DNA from: Paguma larvata
Lineage: Eukaryota > Chordata > Mammalia > Carnivora > Viverridae
Direction of reading: 5' to 3'
Length of the DNA stretch: 64,000 nucleotides
Assembly (NCBI GenBank): GCA_030068075.1
Contig: CM057844.1
Coordinates: forward strand, 12,012,001 to 12,076,000
Made by a program: the position numbers and the translations under genes
Notes under the pieces: model-generated
The model's input: the letters and a program-made list of their open reading frames with translations, nothing else
Told to the model about the DNA's origin: nothing
Database searches by the model: none
Shown: in pieces, positions 57,090-64,000 of the stretch
Numbering within the stretch: the first letter of the stretch is position 1
How the letters are laid out: every line of letters starts with the position of its first letter

Positions 57090-58010
57090 TTTCAAAATGC
57101 AAAATTTAGAGTTTAAAAAACAAATAGACTGGCATTCCCTAACTTCAAGACTTACTAGAAAATTAGAGTAAATAAGACAGTAGGCTGTTGGTGAAAATTA
57201 GGCAAACAGATCAATGAAACAGAAGGGGGAAAAAACATAAATAGACCCATGCAATATGGTCAACTGATCTTAAAAAGGAGCAAGGGCAATTCAAAGGAGA
57301 AATAATAGACTTTTCAACAAATGGTGCCGGAAAAATTAGACATCCACAAGCTGAAACAAAAAAAAGAGAGAGAGAATCTAGATACAAACCTTACACATCA
57401 CATAAAAATTAACTCAAAAAGATCTTGGATCTAATGTAAAATGCAAAACTGAAATTTCTAGAAGCTAACATAAGAGAGAATCTGGATGATCTTGGTATTG
57501 GTGATGGTGTTTTAGATACAATTTAAAAAAGCATGACCTATGAGGGAGAAAAACTGACACATTGAACTTCATTATTAAAACTAAAAACTTTTATTTGATT
57601 AAAAAAAAACAACACTGTGCAGAGACTGGGAGAAGATATTTGCAAAACAAATATGGGATATGATTGCTATCCAGAATACAAAGAACTCTTACAAAGAACT
57701 GTTAACACTCAACAAGAAGACAAACAACCTGATTCAAATGTGCAAAAGATCTGAACAGATACTTCATCAAAGATCTGCAGAGGGCAAATAAGCAGATGAA
57801 AAGATAATCAACATCTTATATCATTGAGAAATTAAAAGTTAAAATAACAATGAGATACCACTACATGCCTGTGAGAATGGCAACATTCAGAATACTGACA
57901 GCACTAAATGCTGTTTGAAGATGTGGAGCAGCATGAACTCTCTCACTCATTGCTGCTGTTTGGCCTGCAAAATGAGACAGTCACCTCGGAAAACACTTTG
58001 ATGGTTTCTT

Positions 58011-58219
58011 TTTTTAATTTTTTTAATGTTTATTTATTTTTGAGAGAGAGAGCATGAGTAGGGGAGGGGCAGAGAGAGAGGGAGACACAGAAACCAAAGC
58101 AGGCTCCAGGCTCTGAGCTGTCAGGACAGAGACTGATGTCAGGTTGAACGCAAGAACGGTGAGATCATGACCTGAGCCAACATCAGGATGCATAACTGAC
58201 TGAGCCACTCAGGCACCTC
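58011..58219 (-). repeat. CanSINE, antisense, inside L1MA
   Basis: 'ttaatgtttatttattttt', 'gggaggggcagagagagag', 'gtgagatcatgacctgagc', end 'gagccactcaggcacc'. Short target duplication ggtttctt (58003-58010 and about 58225-58232). Confidence 0.95.
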
Positions 58220-58409
58220 AAACGGGTTTCTTAAAAAAATGAAACATACTCTTACCATATGAACCAGCAGTTATACTCTTTGGTGTTTACCCAAGGGAGT
58301 TTAAATATTATGTCCACAAATAAAACCTGCATATTAATGGTTATAACACCTTATTCATAATTGCGAAAATTTGGAAGAAACTAAGATGTCCTCCAAAAGG
58401 TAAGTTGGA

Positions 58410-58649
58410 GAGGTGCGTGGGTGCCTCAGTCAGTTAAGTGTCTGACTTCAGCTCAGGTCATAATCTCACAGTTCATGAATTCTAGCCCCATGTCGGACTC
58501 TGTGTTGACAGCTCAGACCCTGGAGCCTGCTTCAGATTCTGTGTTTCCCTCTCTCTCTGCCCTTCCCCAGCTCATGTTCTGTCTGTATGTCTGTCTCTGT
58601 CTCTCGCTCTGTCTCTCTCTCTGAAAAATAAAATAAACAATTTTTTTTA
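58410..58649 (+). repeat. CanSINE, sense, inside L1MA
   Basis: 'gaggtgcgtgggtgcctcag', 'catgtcggactctgtgttg', 'ctctctctgcccttcccc', a CTGT/CTCT run, tail 'aaaataaaataaacaa'. Target duplication aaaaggtaagttgga (58395-58409) against aaaaggtaagtgga (58650-58663). Confidence 0.95.
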
Positions 58650-59049
58650 AAAAGGTAAGTGGATAAATAAACTGGTACATCTGAACAGTGAAATATATTC
58701 AGCACTAAAAAAAAAATTAGCTTGTCAAAGCCATGAAATGACATGGAGGAAACTAAAATGCATTTTGCTAAGTGAAAGAAGGTAATTTGTAAAAGGTCCA
58801 ATTCTATGACATCTGCAAAAGACAAAACAATGAAGATAGTAAAAAGATTAGTGGTTTCCAGAAGTTAGAGGGGAGAATGATGAATTGGTGGCACACAAGT
58901 GATTTTTAGGGCAGTGATACTACTGTGTACGAAAGTATAATGATGGATATATGTCATTATACCTTTGTCCTAACCCATAGAATTACAACACTAAGACCGA
59001 ATCCTCCAGCAAACTATGAACTCTGGGTAATAATATTTTTTATTTTTTA

Positions 59050-59145
59050 TTTTTCCTCACCTCTATTGAGATATAATTGGAGGATAATATTGTGTAAGTT
59101 TAAGGTATACAATGTGATCATTTGATATATGTATATGTTTGTTAC
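59050..59145 (-). repeat. L1 3' tip, antisense
   Basis: 'ctattgagatataattgg', 'attgtgtaagtttaaggt', 'atacaatgtgatcatttg' and 'atatatgtatatgtttg' are a common reversed L1 3' UTR phrase. It directly abuts the end of the sense L1. Confidence 0.7.
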
Positions 59146-59149
59146 AGTT

Positions 59150-59282
59150 TATTATCAGTCTTTTTACACTAGATCATAAGTTTCATGAATTCACTGGGCT
59201 TATTCTGACTTGTTCTTCACCATCGAGGATAGTGCCTGGGTTACTAAAACAATATGCAATGCTAAATGAATGAATAAGTATC
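59150..59282 (+). repeat. L2 3' end, sense
   Basis: 'ctagatcataagtttcatga', 'ttgttcttcaccatcg', 'gatagtgcctggg' and 'aatgctaaatgaatgaataa' give the L2 3' UTR and its TGAATGAA-like end. Confidence 0.65.
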
Positions 59283-60299
59283 AATAGTATCAGTTCTATG
59301 TTGGAAGGCATGTTTTTTTTTTCCTGTCCCAGAACATGCCTGGATTATAGCATTAAAATAAAACAATTCTTTCAGTGCTGATGCTGCAAAAGTTTGCTTA
59401 CCTTTGTATGCTTTACCCTCTACATCCATTACCTTGTGCCACTGATGTCTGACTTTTGCTGAGGAATAACCATAAACTCAACCATGGACTCTTCATTGGA
59501 TCATGTTCTAATCTTCTAGTTACCCAAACTGATGGGCATTCTCTGTCACAAAAGCCATAATGCCAGAAGCAGTAGGCTCCATTATACACCTACAGATCCT
59601 ATAATGGAGAGCTTTCAAATTACCCACCTCAACTGCAATATCAGTTGGTTGAAGCAACCCAATGAAAATAACAAGCAAATTGCCTGTGCATTGCCAGCCT
59701 GAATAGAAAGCAAAACTGAATAGAAATAAATAAAATAAATAAAATAAATAGAATAGAATAGAAACAAACTAGTTCAGAAGTTTGGAAAGCCCATAGCAAC
59801 GTCTCTAACCCTGATGCCCAGTGAAAAATCAGAAACCATCAAAACAACTAAGCATAGTCCACTGAGTTGAGTGGAGTTTCCATTACTGAAACAATGCTTT
59901 CCAGAGTAAACACATAATGAGCAAAACAATGATGGGACAGAGAGGACTACCACATTTTTTGTAGTTCTGGAAAAGTATTTCCAATAGACTCAATCCCTGG
60001 ACCTAGAACCCCAGCCCTGACTCCAAACAACATGGCCAATATCTGTCCTACTATGCCATCTTTTATCTCCTGCACTGGCTGCCTTACTCCACAAGCCACC
60101 ACCATTCAGGAAACCTAGAAAATCTTATTTCTGTACAGACTACCAGGCTTCCAAATGATATCTAACCTCAGCCTCTGGTTTATTGTCCAATAGTACTTTC
60201 ATGTAAATTAAAAGATTTCAGATCAATGGTTTTTGGTTCAAGTCTGGGAGCCCTCTACCTGGTCTTTCTTACAGGGTGGTTATAGACTGCAGTGGTTAT
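59283..60299. other. Mostly single-copy sequence
   Basis: Contains an AAATA/GAATA microsatellite at 59721-59763. No other repeat or gene recognised. Confidence 0.45.
59721..59763. repeat. (AAATA)n microsatellite
   Basis: AAATAAATA and AAAATAAAT units grading into GAATA units. Confidence 0.88.
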
Positions 60300-60495
60300 A
60301 GACCTCAGACCCTGAGAACAGGCCATTGGATTTCAAGCCTCACCCTATTATGCCCCACTGAATGATGTAGGACAGGTGCTTATCTTTTCTCAGGCTCTGT
60401 ATCTCCATCTATAAAACAAGGCCAATAATAGTGACTACCTCATGGGATTGTTAAAAAGCCCAGTATAATAATTCATGAAAATAACCTAGCATGAC
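60300..60495 (+). repeat. MIR, sense
   Basis: 'gccattggatttcaagcc', 'tgtaggacaggtgcttatc', 'ttctcaggctctgtatctcc', 'ctataaaacaaggccaataa', 'gactacctcatgggattg' and 'gaaaataacctagcatgac' follow MIR. Confidence 0.78.
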
Positions 60496-61917
60496 TTTTA
60501 CCATCAACTTTTCCTACTTTCTCCAAGATGACGTCATCACTGCAGGTGATTAGTTCCATCTATATCCAGAGCTCCGGGTACACTTTCCCTCCCCTGTACA
60601 CTCTACCCTCAATATAGAACATCTTGTCTCTTCTTATGAAAAACTTACACAGAATTTATGATGGGAGAAAGTTTTCTTGAGAATTCTGTATGAGTTGCCC
60701 TATGTGCTGACATTACATGGTACCTTGTATTTTTAACACATTATCATTCTGTTATTAGACACCAGTGCAATGTTTATGACGTGTAAGTTCCTTTAATATA
60801 TGCTGATCATACAAACAAGACTTTTCACCTCTCTTAAAAGCTGCCAGTCTAGTGAGTTACAGTTAGACAAGGAGATGATTTCCATGCATGGGAGTCCAGG
60901 AATGGAGGACATCTAATTCTAGCAGGGCTGAGGTTAGAAGCTTTGTGAAATGATGTGTTCTGTGTATCTTCTTACCCAAAATATCTTACAGATTCCTTAA
61001 ATAACCAGGCTTATCTCAGAGCGTTTATAATCCTTGTGTATGGAGGATTACACATAAGGGCTCAGTGAGGTCAACTAAAGTTAAAAAGTTAAAAAGATAC
61101 ACTCAAAATAATTTAAAAATTAATAATTTGTAAGAGCTATTTAAAATCTAAAACTTCAGCTAAAAAAGGTTGTTGACACAGTAAAGGATCCTAAGATTAC
61201 AGGGCCTGGCCATCTCAGAGACAAACAGGTTGATGGCCTGAGGATGTGCCTCTGATGTCCAGCAGCCCCACAGAGATGTTTTCGAAAAGTTGAGGCTTCC
61301 CACAGCCTCCAGGCAAGAACGACAGTAAGGAGAAGTCTTGCTTCTTCAGGTTCCTTTAGGTCGACAAGAGGCTCAGATCTCCATCAGTCTCCTCCTAGCC
61401 CCCTGCCAGGCCTGCATAATAGGCACTGTCTTCTGCTTGCTTTCCTTAGACAGATGGCCCTGCAAATTGATGAGCTGGAAGCCCTGTGTGGTGATTATTG
61501 CATTTACTAAAGAGTATTTATTTTTCTTGACTAATTATCCAGTTTGGAGAGTTCCTAATCCTTGCTGTCTGGCCTAGAGTTTACAAAAGCTCTTGTCCCG
61601 TGACTGATGACTTTTTTGGCCATTGAAAACTCTGCTTAAGCCACAGAAGGACACGAAGTGAATAGAATGACTTTAAATCACTGGCATATGCTGCTTAGGA
61701 AGGAAAGTTGCTAAGTTCAGGGCACATAAATGCATCTTCACACTCCAAAAAGGGAGAGATAATCTAATTAATACATCTGGGGAAATGGATTTCACCTTCT
61801 TCATCAGCAGCAAATTCTACTAGAGAACTGTCATCAGATGCACACCTTGCCCCATCAGTGTTAGCTGCATACACAACACAGTTGCTACCTGTGCTGTGAA
61901 TGGCATACTCATAGGGA
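60496..61917. other. Single-copy sequence
   Basis: No repeat recognised. Positions 61480-61790 hold 'ttgactaattatccag' and 'agataatctaattaatac' in a repeat-free stretch, a weak candidate conserved element. The 79-codon ORF at 61338-61577 has no domain. Confidence 0.4.
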
Positions 61918-62072
61918 AGTGATTCTCAAAGTTTGGTTGCCAGACCAGTGGAATTACTTAGAACTTGTTAGAGTCCAAATTTGGGGGCCTCACTTCAGAC
62001 CTACTCAATCAGAGACAATATGTTTTAATAAGTGCTCCAGGTGATTCTGGTGTATGCTAAAGATTGAGAACA
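61918..62072 (+). repeat. MER5A (hAT/Charlie MITE), sense
   Basis: 'agtgattctcaaagtttgg', 'gccagaccagtggaatta', 'cttcagacctactcaatcag', 'ttttaataagtgctccagg', 'gtgattctggtgtatgctaa' and 'agattgagaac' match MER5A closely. Confidence 0.88.
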
Positions 62073-62865
62073 AATGCAATAAAATAGTGCCTTATAAGGG
62101 ATCAGACTTCTGCCTTCTTATTTACCTTTAGAAGCACAGAAAAGGCTCCTGTGATATAGGACTTCTAAACTAGAAGGATTGCTGTGGGTTTGATTCTGGT
62201 ACAGAATTCAGGAAGCTTGTAGATGTTTCAGGTGAATATCAGAACTTTAATCTTCCCTCATATCAATTCTCTGCCATCATACCTGACCTCTAGAAGTTGA
62301 GAAATACTGTCAAGGCCCACAGTCCTTGTAGACCAAATCTTGGTTGGGTTCAGTGTGGTTCCTGTAGAAAAAAGGGGCCATACCACATTATCAGGTCTAC
62401 CATATGAAATCTCATGTATTAACAAAGTCTAAATTCACACAAGAGAGATGCAGAAAAATTCCAACACATGAAGAAGCCCCCAAATCACCTCATTTTCAGA
62501 AAGATCTTCTTTGAATGGATGATTCCAAAGGAAATTTCCAGGTATGAACATGGATGTATTTTGCTTAGGATTGCTGTGTTGATTATGATGCTCTTGGTTA
62601 TAAGTAATAGAAAACATGGTTCAAATAAACTTAAACTAAAAAGGCTATATGTTGGCTTATGTAATATCTAACATGTCTGAAGACATGTCACTTCAGAAAC
62701 AGTGACAACTATGGCATAGGGAAGCTTCTTTCCTTCTCTAAGTCCTGTTTCTTTTCTATTTGAAATTTATTCTCTGCAGAATCATCTCAAATGGTGACAA
62801 GAATGGCCTCTAGCAGTGTAAGGCTTATGCGTGACCAACACAGGCAAAAGAAAGACCTTTTTTGT
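62073..62865. other. No recognised feature
   Basis: Single-copy sequence; overlapping 60-67-codon ORFs on both strands have no domains. Confidence 0.45.
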
Positions 62866-62867
62866 TT

Positions 62868-62911
<44 letters not shown>

Positions 62912-63079
62912 TTCTTTTTCTTTCTTTCTTTTTCTTTCTTTCCTTCCTTCCTTCCTTCCTTCCTTCCTTCCTTCCTTCCTTCCTTTCTTCCTTCTTTCTT
63001 TCTTTCTTTTTTCTTTCTTACTTTTTTTCTTTCTTTCTTTTTCTTTCTTTCTTTTTCTTTCCTTCCTTCCTTCCTTCCT

Positions 63080-63131
<52 letters not shown>

Positions 63132-63151
63132 TCCTTCCTTCCTTCCTTCCT

Positions 63152-63197
<46 letters not shown>

Positions 63198-63255
63198 TTT
63201 CTTTCTTTCTTTCTTTCTTTCTTTCCTTCCTTCCTTCCTTCCTTCCTTCCTTCCT

Positions 63256-63312
<57 letters not shown>

Positions 63313-63337
63313 TTCTTTCTTTCTTTCTCTCTTTTTC
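62866..63337. repeat. (CTTT)n/(CCTT)n polypyrimidine tract
   Basis: About 470 bp of nearly pure pyrimidine on the + strand. CTTT blocks alternate with CCTT blocks at about 62940-62985, 63060-63081, 63132-63153 and 63224-63257. Four frames stay open across it (160-199 codons of F/L/S or K/E/R repeats), an effect of the tetranucleotide and not of coding. Confidence 0.98.
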
Positions 63338-64000
63338 CTGGTAGCTCCATCAAAAGCCCTGGTTAAGGCTCTTAATGACATGCCTTGGCTCAGACACCTA
63401 TTTTCTCACCATTGGTGAGGCAATGCCAACCAAGAGAAGCAAAAGTAAAAAAGAAGGGTTCAGCCAAGTGGCAAGTAAAGGCCCTGATGTCCAAAAAGAG
63501 ATACTAAACTGGCAAAAGTAATTGATTCCTATTATAGGCTCCAAGAAAATACATACAGCCTAGAGTTTTAAGATAACATTATTTTTGACCCTCTCTTTCG
63601 AGTCCAATATTGGTCAATGATGTCAAGCGTCCTTTTGCTGTTCCCTTTAAGAATAATGCACATTTGTGTGGTAATATGTTAAATGCTGGAAGGAAAGACG
63701 CATATGACTGCAGCCTCTACTCATTTATAAGGAGGATATTCTGAAAACATAAGATACATAAGAATCAAGTATCTATCTAAAAATTTTAGAACCAAGTGGC
63801 CTACAAAGAACCCAGCTTTGAAAATCAATTTAATAAGTTACTAGTTTAAAAACTGGTTCATAAAACCATATTCATGGCTTTTTTCATTGCATATTCTCAA
63901 AAACAGATAGTTGGCTTACAAAGCACAGCCTTGCTCCCTCCTCCCAGTCTGAACACTCATATTCATTAGTGACTAACCCCTGGATCTTAAGAGGTCAGAG
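63338..64000. other. No recognised feature
   Basis: Single-copy AT-rich sequence to the window end; no supported gene or repeat. Confidence 0.45.

Larger units (their letters stand above)
57090..59035 (+). repeat. L1MA-type L1 3' portion, sense
   Basis: Runs in consensus order from ORF2 ('cttcaagacttactagaaa', 'ttttcaacaaatggtgccg', 'tgggagaagatatttgc', 'caatgagataccactacatg') into the 3' UTR ('aattttgcgaaa'-like, 'ggcagtgatactactgtg', 'atatgtcattatacctttg', 'aactatgaactctgggtaat'). Two SINEs interrupt it. The reverse-transcriptase part is absent or broken, so it is inactive. Confidence 0.92.

Noticed and set aside
62866..63337. CRISPR-like regular repeat spacing
   Set aside because: Simple tetranucleotide slippage in a mammalian genome; no unique spacers or repeat units.
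62782..63418. Long ORFs (160-199 codons) on both strands
   Set aside because: They are the translation of a CTTT/CCTT tetranucleotide tract; several frames are open at once and the products are only K/E/R or F/L/S/P repeats.

Overview
The window is mammalian nuclear DNA with no protein-coding gene, exon or structural RNA gene that I can support. The diagnostic signal is twenty copies of a tRNA-Lys-derived carnivore SINE (CanSINE): ten forward and ten reverse, most with recognisable target-site duplications. Their shape is a head reading like cctgggtggctcag, a box-B-like gggttcgagcccc, a ctctctctctgcccctcccc stretch and an AAATAAATAAA tail. This is the feliform (cat-like) form rather than the canine form, so a felid or close relative is the best guess. 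A carnivore-type L1 3' end (38050-38405) agrees. Family names are from memory of consensus sequences; no database was searched.

Layout. 0-5 kb: ancient L1 and possible L2 remnants, a SINE with a (TAAAA)n tail, and an L2 cut by two SINEs. 5-12 kb: single-copy DNA, MIR copies, a rearranged feliform L1 (8405-9475), an older L1 and a long L2. 12.6-13.1 kb: a solo LTR with a 5-bp target duplication. 13-22 kb: mostly single-copy DNA with SINEs, MIRs and a 300-bp GGA/GAA purine tract. 22.9-25.6 kb: an ancient antisense L1. 25.6-36.8 kb: single-copy DNA with scattered SINEs, MIRs, old LTR-like repeats and a diverged local duplication. 36.8-39.8 kb: an old antisense L1 split by a younger sense L1 end. 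40.4-41.0 and 45.8-46.3 kb: old MaLR-like LTRs. 44.2-45.0 kb: an antisense class II (ERVK/IAP-like) solo LTR. 48.4-48.9 kb: a 133-bp inverted duplication with one mismatch. 50.3-53.5 kb: a MIR split by a young SINE, then an antisense L1 carrying one LTR and two SINEs. 54.7-64 kb: two MER5A copies, a compound GT/GA microsatellite, an L1MA-type sense L1 with two SINEs, and a 470-bp CTTT/CCTT tract.

No genes work together here. The window looks like intergenic or deep intronic sequence. A few repeat-free stretches rich in homeodomain-like ATTA/TAAT cores (about 7.4, 13.5, 41.4 and 61.6 kb) could be conserved noncoding elements, which only alignment can test. The most unusual features are structural: the inverted duplication at 48.4-48.9 kb and two templated inversions inside the L1 at 8.4-9.5 kb. 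I found no new biological system.
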